Shown: positions 45,712 to 52,759 of the stretch, in pieces
Numbering within the stretch: the first letter of the stretch is position 1
How the letters are laid out: every line of letters begins with the position of its first letter
Source: Limnohabitans sp. DM1
Lineage (GTDB): Bacteria; Pseudomonadota; Gammaproteobacteria; Burkholderiales; Burkholderiaceae_C
Direction: 5' to 3'
DNA: 52,759 nucleotides
Assembly: GCF_001269385.1 (NCBI RefSeq)
Contig: NZ_CXOO01000040.1
Span: 1 to 52,759, forward strand
The notes under the pieces: model-generated
Told to the model about the DNA's origin: nothing
What the model saw: the letters and a program-made list of their open reading frames with translations, nothing else
Database searches by the model: none
Program-made: the position numbers and the translations under genes

Positions 45712-46206
45712 TCAGGGCAAATATTTCACAAAGGCTGCGGGCAACAAAGGCTTCAGGCCCACCAGCGTCATGTCCAGCCAGGCCGGCCCCCTGGCAGACT
45801 GCCACCAATCCCCCCGCGACAGCCCGGTCAGTTGCACCACCACGGTCAACGCCAGCAACAGCACCACGCCACGGGCCAAACCAAAACCGGCCCCCAATGC
45901 GCGGTCAACAGGGCGCAAACCCACACTTTCCACCAGTTTTTTGATCAACCAGGTCAGCACACCCACAGCCAGCAAAATGAGCACAAAAACCACCACAAAG
46001 GCCACGGCGTATTGCACCGCGCCGGGCGCACCTTGGACAAAAGGCAACCAGTCAATCACATCAACGGCCAGCCACTGCGCCCCCACAAACGCCGCCACCC
46101 AGCCCGCCAGGGACAAAATCTCAAACACAAAGCCCCGCCAAAACCCAAGCACCATGGACAGGGCCAGCACGCCCAGCAGCATCCAGTCGGTGAGCACCAT
46201 CTCCAT
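45712..46206 (-). CDS. cvpA: CvpA-family membrane protein
   Basis: This 164-residue protein has four membrane segments, with the CvpA motif GFWRGFVFEILSLAGWVAAF near the N-terminus and PVDRALGAGFGLARGVVLLL near residue 110. CvpA was first linked to colicin V production and is commonly in front of purF. The start could be either of two close ATG codons (46206 or 46200). Its function in the cell is not well defined. Confidence 0.92.
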   Translation of the reverse strand: MEMVLTDWMLLGVLALSMVLGFWRGFVFEILSLAGWVAAFVGAQWLAVDVIDWLPFVQGAPGAVQYAVAFVVVFVLILLAVGVLTWLIKKLVESVGLRPVDRALGAGFGLARGVVLLLALTVVVQLTGLSRGDWWQSARGPAWLDMTLVGLKPLLPAAFVKYLP

Positions 46207-46208
46207 CG

Positions 46209-47039
46209 TCAAATCTTCAGAATCGAAGGCGTAAAGTCAAGTTTGCGAATGCGGGCAGCCGCCTTCTCTGCATCGTCACGGTTGTCAAAAGGGCCCACGC
46301 GAACACGCGTGGTTTTCTTGCCCTCTTTGCCATCCACCACCTGGGTGTAAGTCTTGAAGCCGGACTGCTCCAGTTTGCGGCGCGCATCGTGCACTTTGTC
46401 AGCATCGGTGAAGGCCCCGACTTGAATGACCACCCGCTCAACTGCTGGCTTGACGGGCTTACCCTCCAGCAAGGCATGCGCCTTGCTGCCATCATCCTGT
46501 GGCTTGGCCACAGGTGCCGGGGCAGGTTTGTCGGCTTTTGCAGGGTCGGCGGATTTGAGCTCTGGCTTGGACGCTGCGTCTTTGGCCTTGTCGGCAGGCA
46601 CCTCGGCGGCGGGCACCGTGGACTGTGCTTTAGGGGCGGCGGGCTTGCCCGCTTGCGCCATCACGGCAGCAGGCTCAGGCACCGGCAAGACGACTTCCTC
46701 ACGCGCATCGAGGCTGGCATGGGCAGGCACAGAATCAGACGCAGGCAACAGCGGTTTGGCCGGGGCTTGAGCAGAGGGCACCGCTTGAGGGCTGGTCAAA
46801 GGCGAGGCCGTCTGGCGATCAGGAATCACGATGGGCGTGTCCACCGCCACCGGCCTGGGCTGGGTGTCAAACAACAAGGGAAAGCCCACCACCGCCACCA
46901 ACACCAGCACCACGGCGCCCATCAGGCGATGCCGTGCACGCCTGCGAACGATGTCGATGTTTTGACTCGGCCCGGAGGGAACCGCATCGACCGAAGCAGA
47001 AGCGGCTTGACCGGGCAAACGGAACTTGAAAAAGGCCAT
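46209..47039 (-). CDS. SPOR-domain cell-division protein (DedD-like)
   Basis: This 276-residue protein has a short cytoplasmic N-terminus, one membrane segment at about 39-56 (LMGAVVLVLVAVVGFPLLF), a long Ala/Pro/Lys-rich periplasmic linker and a C-terminal SPOR domain (about 195-276: VVIQVGAFTDADKVHDARRK, RVRVGPFDNRDDAEKAA). SPOR domains bind denuded peptidoglycan at the septum. The ATG at 47039 was chosen because upstream residues look random. It sits between folC and cvpA, the usual order. Confidence 0.92.
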   Translation of the reverse strand: MAFFKFRLPGQAASASVDAVPSGPSQNIDIVRRRARHRLMGAVVLVLVAVVGFPLLFDTQPRPVAVDTPIVIPDRQTASPLTSPQAVPSAQAPAKPLLPASDSVPAHASLDAREEVVLPVPEPAAVMAQAGKPAAPKAQSTVPAAEVPADKAKDAASKPELKSADPAKADKPAPAPVAKPQDDGSKAHALLEGKPVKPAVERVVIQVGAFTDADKVHDARRKLEQSGFKTYTQVVDGKEGKKTTRVRVGPFDNRDDAEKAAARIRKLDFTPSILKI

Positions 47040-47049
47040 GGCTGTGTGC

Positions 47050-48339
47050 TCAGGGGCTGAGGTGTTTGGCTTGAAGACGGGGAATTCCCTCTTGCAAAAC
47101 ACCGCCCACGGTATAGAAGGAGCCAAAGACGACGATTCTATCAGCCGGGTTGGCTGCCTCCATGGCCGATCGCAGTGCTGTCATGGGGTCCGGATGAACG
47201 CTGGACGAGGCATCCGCACGCTGGTTTTGCGCCCCCCAGATCTGCTGCAAATCGACCGCCTTGGCCGCCCTGGGCAAGGGCAAGTCGGTGAAATACCAGC
47301 GGTCAATCATGGGATTGACCCGCTGCAACATCGGCAGCAAGTCCTTGTCGGCCATGGCCCCCACCACCGCATGGGTCGTGGGATAAAAACCCATGGCGTC
47401 CAGATTGACGGCCAGCGCCGCCACCGAATGGGGGTTGTGCGCCACATCCAGCACCAGTACCGGCTCACCAGGCACGATCTGAAAGCGCCCGGGCAACTCG
47501 ACCATGGCCAACCCGTTGCGCACGGCCTGGGCCGTGACGGGAATGCGCGGGCGCAGGGCGTCCAGCGCCGCCAGCACGCCTGAGGCATTGACCAGCTGGT
47601 TGGCCCCGCGCAAGGCCGGATAAGCCATGCCGCTGTACCGACGCCCGCGCCCGGCCCAAGACCATTGCAACTTGTCACCCGAGAAATTGAAATCCTGCCC
47701 AAAACGCCACAGATCAGCACCCATAGCCGCGGCATGGTCCAGCACGCTTTGCGGCGGCACCGGGTCGCTGACCACCACGGGGCGCCCGGTGCGCATGATG
47801 CCGGCCTTCTCAAAACCAATGCTTTCGCGGTCTTTGCCCAAAATGGCGGTGTGGTCAATGTCGATGCTGGTGATCACCGCGCAATCGGCGTCGATGATAT
47901 TGACCGCATCCAGACGCCCACCCAGACCCACTTCCAAAATGGCCACATCCAGATGGGAGCGGGCCATGAGATGCAAGATGGCCAGGGTGCTGAACTCGAA
48001 ATAAGTCAGGCTGACATTGCCACGCACCGCATCGACTGCCGCAAAAGCCTCAGCCAGCGCCTGGGCAGACGCGGACTCGCCGTGCAAGCGGCAACGCTCT
48101 TCAAAATGCACCAAATGCGGCGAGGTGTAGACGCCCGTGCGGTAACCCGCTTGCAACAATATGGCTTCAAGCATGGCGCAAGTCGAGCCCTTGCCGTTGG
48201 TGCCCGCCACGGTGATGACCGGGCACTCGAACTTCAAAGCCATGCGGTCGGCCACGGTTTTCACGCGGTCCAGCCCCATGTCGATGGCCACGGGGTGTAG
48301 TTGCTCGCACCAGTCGAGCCATTCCTGTAGAGTCTTCAT
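47050..48339 (-). CDS. folC: FolC, dihydrofolate/folylpolyglutamate synthase
   Basis: This 429-residue Mur-ligase-like enzyme has the ATP loop ITVAGTNGKGSTCAMLEAIL (42-61), GVYTSPHLVHFEER, TYFEFSTLAILHL and the C-terminal VLDVAHNPHSVAALA and HAVVGAMADKD. It adds glutamate to dihydropteroate and folates. The ATG at 48339 was chosen from the conserved N-terminus; the longer frame upstream runs antisense through the ArsC-like gene. It is the first gene of the folC-SPOR-cvpA-purF-metZ block. Confidence 0.95.
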   Translation of the reverse strand: MKTLQEWLDWCEQLHPVAIDMGLDRVKTVADRMALKFECPVITVAGTNGKGSTCAMLEAILLQAGYRTGVYTSPHLVHFEERCRLHGESASAQALAEAFAAVDAVRGNVSLTYFEFSTLAILHLMARSHLDVAILEVGLGGRLDAVNIIDADCAVITSIDIDHTAILGKDRESIGFEKAGIMRTGRPVVVSDPVPPQSVLDHAAAMGADLWRFGQDFNFSGDKLQWSWAGRGRRYSGMAYPALRGANQLVNASGVLAALDALRPRIPVTAQAVRNGLAMVELPGRFQIVPGEPVLVLDVAHNPHSVAALAVNLDAMGFYPTTHAVVGAMADKDLLPMLQRVNPMIDRWYFTDLPLPRAAKAVDLQQIWGAQNQRADASSSVHPDPMTALRSAMEAANPADRIVVFGSFYTVGGVLQEGIPRLQAKHLSP

Positions 48340-48390
48340 AGGCGGCGATTGTCGCCCACTCCCGATACTTTCATCTTGAACAAAGCCCCC

Positions 48391-48735
48391 ATGGAACTGA
48401 CTGTTTACGGCATCCCCAACTGCGACAGCGTGAAAAAAGCACGCACCTGGCTCACCGACCACGGCCTGAGCTACACCTTCCACGATTTCAAAAAACAAGG
48501 CGTTCCCGCTGCCGAACTGGCCGCCTGGGTGGCTGCTGCGGGCTGGGAAACCGTGCTCAACCGTAAAGGCACGACCTGGCGCAAACTCGACGCTTCGGTG
48601 CAAAGCGGCGTGACCGACAGCACCAGCGCCCAGCAAGTGATGCAGGAACACGCCAGCACCATCAAACGCCCGGTGATCGCCTGGCCCTCGGGGCGCGTCA
48701 CCGTCGGTCACGTTCCTGACCAATGGCCCGCATGA
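48391..48735 (+). CDS. ArsC/Spx-family (YffB-like) protein
   Basis: This 114-residue thioredoxin-fold protein starts MELTVYGIPNCDSVKKARTW, with a single cysteine in NCDSVKKA, then YTFHDFKKQGVP and a C-terminal SIKRPV-like STIKRPVIAWPSG. It resembles the YffB group of ArsC-like proteins, which have no proven arsenate reductase activity. It diverges from folC over 51 bp. Glutathione-dependent thiol reductase action is a guess from the family. Confidence 0.88.
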   Translation: MELTVYGIPNCDSVKKARTWLTDHGLSYTFHDFKKQGVPAAELAAWVAAAGWETVLNRKGTTWRKLDASVQSGVTDSTSAQQVMQEHASTIKRPVIAWPSGRVTVGHVPDQWPA

Positions 48736-48824
48736 ATTTTTTGTAACGGATCTTTACCTGCCCGTCATGCGCCAGCGCCGAAGCCCCAGTTAAACTTCGG
48801 CCAGATTTGACGGAGATCCTCATC

Positions 48825-49478
48825 ATGAAAACCTGGGCAAGCACCCTTTTGCTGGTCACCGCCTCCTGGGCACAAGCTCAGGAGGTCGGCCAAGTGATAT
48901 CGCGCACAGCGGTTTACCAACAAGTGGCCGTCCCGCGTCAGACCTGCAGCCAGGCCCAGGTGGCCGTGCAAAACCCGTCCTCCGGTGCAGGTGCCCTGAT
49001 GGGCGCCATTGCCGGGGGGGCTGTTGGCAGCCAATTTGGCGGCGGATCTGGCCAGGCCCTGGCCACCATGGTGGGCTTCATTGGTGGCGCCGTGATGGGT
49101 GACAAAATCGAAAACCCTGGCAGCCAACTGCAAAACCAGACCACTTGCACCACACAAAACGTGTATGAAAACCGCTTGGTGGGCTACAACGTGGTATATG
49201 AATATGCGGGCAAACAATACAACGTGCAATTGCCGCAAGACCCCGGCCCCACTATCCAGTTGCAAGTCACGCCCCTGAGTGCTCCACGGTCAGATGCACC
49301 CGTTGTCGGGCCAACCGTGGTCAGTGCGCCTACAACCACCGTTTACACACAAGCCCCTGTGGTGTATGTCCCAGCTCCGGTTTACCGCACTTATCCGACC
49401 ATTTACCCGCCCGTTTACACCCACGTCAACCTGGGCTGGGGCTGGAGCAGTGGTCACCGCCATGGCCACTGGCGCTGA
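48825..49478 (+). CDS. Glycine-zipper 2TM-domain surface protein
   Basis: This 217-residue protein has a signal peptide ending near SWAQAQ (residue 24). A glycine-zipper domain follows at about 60-96 (GALMGAIAGGAVGSQFGGGS, then GFIGGAVMGDKIE), like 17-kDa surface antigens. The last 70 residues are rich in Pro, Thr, Val and Tyr (VYTQAPVVYVPAPVYRTYP), ending HRHGHWR. It is probably an envelope protein. GGAG eight to nine bases upstream supports the start. Confidence 0.82.
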   Translation: MKTWASTLLLVTASWAQAQEVGQVISRTAVYQQVAVPRQTCSQAQVAVQNPSSGAGALMGAIAGGAVGSQFGGGSGQALATMVGFIGGAVMGDKIENPGSQLQNQTTCTTQNVYENRLVGYNVVYEYAGKQYNVQLPQDPGPTIQLQVTPLSAPRSDAPVVGPTVVSAPTTTVYTQAPVVYVPAPVYRTYPTIYPPVYTHVNLGWGWSSGHRHGHWR

Positions 49479-49600
49479 GCACAGCAGGGGCAAAGCCCCT
49501 CAACTGACCTAAAATCGCGGGTTGTTTGTTTGACCCAAGCGCAGGGGCCACATCAGGCCCCTGTTTCATTTGCAGCCCCCTACGCTTTATCCAGCACACC

Positions 49601-51266
<1,666 letters not shown>

Positions 51267-51284
51267 TGCTTTGATGCTTCAGTG

Positions 51285-51308
51285 AAAACGGCCTTCGGGC
51301 CGTTTTTT
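51285..51308 (+). terminator. Rho-independent terminator of argG
   Basis: AAAACGGCC and GGCCGTTTTTT pair around TTCG, forming a stable tetraloop stem followed by six T residues. It lies 18 bases after the argG stop. Confidence 0.92.
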
Positions 51309-51346
51309 GTTGTCTTGCTTGGTTTGGTGGTGTTTTCCGCCCCGGT

Positions 51347-51415
51347 GCGGGCGCCTGCCGGCTCGCCTCATAACTCGCTTCGCTCGCCAAATCGGCGAGT
51401 CCGGCAGGCGCCCGC
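51347..51415. repeat. Long inverted repeat with 21-22 bp arms
   Basis: The arm beginning GCGGGCGCCTGCCGG at 51347 pairs with CCGGCAGGCGCCCGC at 51401-51415, extended by CTCGCC (51362-51367) and GGCGAG (51394-51399), with one unpaired T. The loop is 26 bases. It lies between argG and the DUF4160 gene and could be a MITE-like or structural element. Confidence 0.65.
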
Positions 51416-51479
51416 GCCAAGGCTGCGTTGCTGACGCATTCATCGTGACCAACTGCAATTCAACCCATACAATCCGCCC

Positions 51480-51749
51480 ATGCCCACCATCAGCATGTTT
51501 TACGGAATCCTGGTCTCCATGTTCTTTGAGGACACGGACAGGCATCACCTCGCCCACATCCATGTGCGCTACGCAGGCGATAAAGCGGCCATTGCTATTG
51601 ACGATGGCCGCGTGTTGGCTGGAGGCTTTCCACCCAAGCAATTGAAAATGGTTCAAGCTTGGATCGAAATCCACAAAGATGAACTGCTGGCCGACTGGGA
51701 ACTTGCCAAGGCTGGTGAGCAGCCCTATCCGATTGACCCTTTGCGTTGA
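51480..51749 (+). CDS. DUF4160 protein
   Basis: This 89-residue protein has the DUF4160 pattern: MFYGILVSMFFEDTDRHHLA followed by HIHVRYAGDKAAIAIDDGRVL and FPPKQLKMVQAWIEIHKDEL. The family is usually encoded beside DUF2442, as here, and the pair is suspected to be toxin-antitoxin-like. The histidine-rich HHLAHIHV is the most conserved part. It is 11 bases from the next gene. Activity is not established. Confidence 0.88.
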   Translation: MPTISMFYGILVSMFFEDTDRHHLAHIHVRYAGDKAAIAIDDGRVLAGGFPPKQLKMVQAWIEIHKDELLADWELAKAGEQPYPIDPLR

Positions 51750-51760
51750 GGAGCAGGACC

Positions 51761-52003
51761 ATGCAAGACTTGTTGGACGTGATCTTGGTCAAGCCCATGC
51801 AAGGCTATTGGTTGGCCTTGTCATTTGAAAATGGCGAAAACCGTTTGTTCGATGTCAAACCCCTGCTGACCAAAAAGCCCTTTGAACCGTTACAGCAATG
51901 GCATGTTTTTGAACAAGTTTATGTGTTTGCGGGCACGGTGAACTGGCCTGGCAACATCGACATTGCCCCAGAAACCTTATATGAACGATCTGTGGCTGCC
52001 TAA
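51761..52003 (+). CDS. DUF2442 protein, partner of DUF4160
   Basis: This 80-residue protein contains VKPMQGYWLALSFENGENRL, FDVKPLLTKKPFEPLQ and GTVNWPGNIDIAPETLYERS, the DUF2442 pattern. The start is supported by GAGGAG just upstream; a TTG at 51746 is less likely. A fellow DUF2442 protein at 34019 is only weakly similar. After the stop lies half of a terminator interrupted by an IS4-type element. Confidence 0.86.
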   Translation: MQDLLDVILVKPMQGYWLALSFENGENRLFDVKPLLTKKPFEPLQQWHVFEQVYVFAGTVNWPGNIDIAPETLYERSVAA

Positions 52004-52052
52004 CGTGAGCAGTCATTGAAAGCGACAAGAATGACGTTTATGTTGCATCAAT

Positions 52053-52070
52053 AAAAAACGGCCCTCGGGC
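52053..52070 (+). terminator. Terminator of DUF2442 gene, cut by IS insertion
   Basis: AAAAAACGGCC, CTCG and GGC match the left arm, loop and first bases of the right arm of a terminator like the one after argG. The expected CGTTTTTT is missing; the IS4-type left end TAATGCC begins at 52071. Confidence 0.7.
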
Positions 52071-52399
52071 TAATGCCAGTCAGTTAAGAGCTGACCGGTT
52101 TTAATTTAAAAAGGGAACCCTGTTCAAACACGGTTCCCTTTTTCATGAGCTGGCTGCAAAACGATCTTTCCCAAACACTTCAACGCACCCCCAAGCGGCT
52201 GGATCAACTCAGCAGCCTTATCGACCCTCAGTGGATTACCCAAGTCCTGAGCACCACAGGCAAAGCCTCCATACGACGACGCAAGCTGCCTGCCGAACAC
52301 GTTATTTGGCTGGTCATCGGATTGGCTCTTTTTCGCAATCAGCCCATCTGGGACGTGGCCAGGCAGCTGCAATTGACGTTGCACAATCAACCCTTAACA
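52071..52399 (+). mobile_element. IS4-family element, left end, interrupted
   Basis: The left end reads TAATGCCAGTCAGTTAAG, very like the terminal repeat of IS4. A transposase start follows at 52145. The element is broken at about 52400 by another IS and its right end lies outside the window. Confidence 0.78.
52108..52143 (+). terminator. Hairpin inside the IS4 leader
   Basis: AAAAAGGGAACC (52108-52119) and GGTTCCCTTTTT (52132-52143) are exact inverted copies with a 12-base loop, just before the transposase ATG. It should stop transcription entering from outside, a common way to keep IS transposase low. Confidence 0.75.
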
Positions 52400-52408
52400 G
52401 GCTGCTGA
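52145..52408 (+). pseudogene. IS4-family transposase, N-terminal fragment
   Basis: The frame from ATG 52145 gives MSWLQNDLSQTLQRTPKRLD and later WLVIGLALFRNQPIWDVARQLQL, the IS4 N-terminal domain. After about residue 83 it runs into the inserted IS5-type end and stops at 52408. The DDE core is absent here, so this copy is disrupted. The rest may follow beyond the right edge after the second IS. Confidence 0.85.
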
Positions 52409-52759
52409 AATACTGACTCACTGAAAGCGTCAATTCAGCTGCGCGTTCGAGAATTCAGGCATCACAAAAAAACAGTTTGACATGCGCGGCGCAGACACCT
52501 TTACCGAGAGCTTGTTTCTGATGAAACGGCTGGATGATTTCGTACCTGCTGGACACCCTTTGCGAGCCATCCGTGAGATGGTCAATAAAGCACTGGTGGC
52601 CATGGACGGCTTGTTTGCGGACATGTATGAAGCTGACATCAAAGGCGGTCGCCCTAGCGTTGCCCCCGAGAAGCTATTGCGCGCCATGCTGCTGCAGGTG
52701 CTCTACAGCGTGCGCTCGGAGCGCATGCTCATGGAGCAAATTCAGTACAACATGCTCTT
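52400..52759 (+). mobile_element. IS5-family element, left part
   Basis: The left end appears to start GGCTGCTGAAAT at 52400, a terminus typical of one IS5 subgroup. The transposase begins at 52482. The element runs past the right edge and sits inside the IS4-type transposase gene. Confidence 0.65.
52482..52759 (+). CDS. IS5-family transposase, N-terminal part (cut by right window edge)
   Basis: The frame from ATG 52482 gives MRGADTFTESLFLMKRLDDF, then GHPLRAIREMVNKALVAMDG and KGGRPSVAPEKLLRAMLLQ, ending QIQYNML at the edge. This is the N-terminal DUF772-type domain of IS5-family transposases. The catalytic DDE residues lie outside the window. Whether the gene is intact cannot be judged. Confidence 0.88.
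   Translation, partial: MRGADTFTESLFLMKRLDDFVPAGHPLRAIREMVNKALVAMDGLFADMYEADIKGGRPSVAPEKLLRAMLLQVLYSVRSERMLMEQIQYNML

Noticed and set aside
44738..46234. Plus-strand frame opposite purF and cvpA
   Set aside because: It has no motif or ribosome site and lies over two well-supported genes.

Overview
The window looks like chromosomal DNA of a GC-rich betaproteobacterium, most probably a member of the Burkholderiales close to Comamonadaceae (Limnohabitans/Rhodoferax-like). This is inferred from the gene content: the folC-SPOR-cvpA-purF-metZ block, the E. coli-type argG, and the PuuD/PuuE-type purine genes. No 16S rRNA is present, so the genus is not proven.

Layout from left to right. (1) Positions 1-504 hold the N-terminal part of an ISL3-type transposase running off the left edge. 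(2) 654-5772 is a molybdenum module: a CoxG-like membrane-anchored protein, an XdhC/CoxI-type cofactor protein, then ModE facing modABC, with a candidate ModE operator between them. (3) 5922-8685 holds an M20 amidohydrolase and an 8-oxoguanine-deaminase-like enzyme that has a recognisable promoter and a structured leader. (4) 8748-8867 is a cluster of REP-type palindromes, with another copy at 11404. (5) 8871-18730 is an oxidation island: two AraC-family regulators, a small membrane protein, an SDR, and a forward run of GMC alcohol dehydrogenase, acyl-CoA synthetase, haloalkane-dehalogenase-like hydrolase and an unusual aldehyde dehydrogenase. (6) 18788-20584 holds CidA/LrgA, CidB/LrgB and a PlsC-like acyltransferase. 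(7) 20669-39530 carries the purine-degradation genes: membrane urate oxidase puuD, xdhC, xdhAB, uraH, a GntR/FCD regulator, puuE, a UraD-allantoate amidohydrolase fusion and another M20 hydrolase. Mixed among them are a BASS symporter, a second acyl-CoA synthetase, two MFS transporters, a Cys-rich miniprotein, a thermonuclease lipoprotein and a DUF2442 protein. (8) 39624-40705 holds a ParD-like protein and a PhyH-family dioxygenase. (9) 41045-48339 is a reverse-strand housekeeping block: folC, a SPOR protein, cvpA, purF, metZ, gltX, then tRNA-Ala, tRNA-Glu and tRNA-Asp with a terminator. (10) 48391-51308 runs forward: an ArsC/Spx-like protein, a glycine-zipper protein, ppnP and argG with a terminator. 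(11) 51480-52003 is a DUF4160/DUF2442 pair. (12) 52071 to the right edge is an IS4-type element that cuts a terminator and is itself interrupted by an IS5-type element.

How it fits together: the molybdate importer and XdhC proteins can supply the molybdenum cofactor to xanthine dehydrogenase XdhAB. XdhAB, PuuD, UraH, UraD, PuuE and the allantoate amidohydrolase form an almost unbroken route from xanthine to ureidoglycine. The octamer TGTATACA occurs upstream of both puuD and the GntR gene, and at the GntR gene it overlaps the likely -35 box. This suggests one GntR regulon controls the two arms. The GMC/acyl-CoA synthetase/dehalogenase-like/ALDH run could take an alcohol, or a halide-derived alcohol, to an acyl-CoA; its substrate is unknown.
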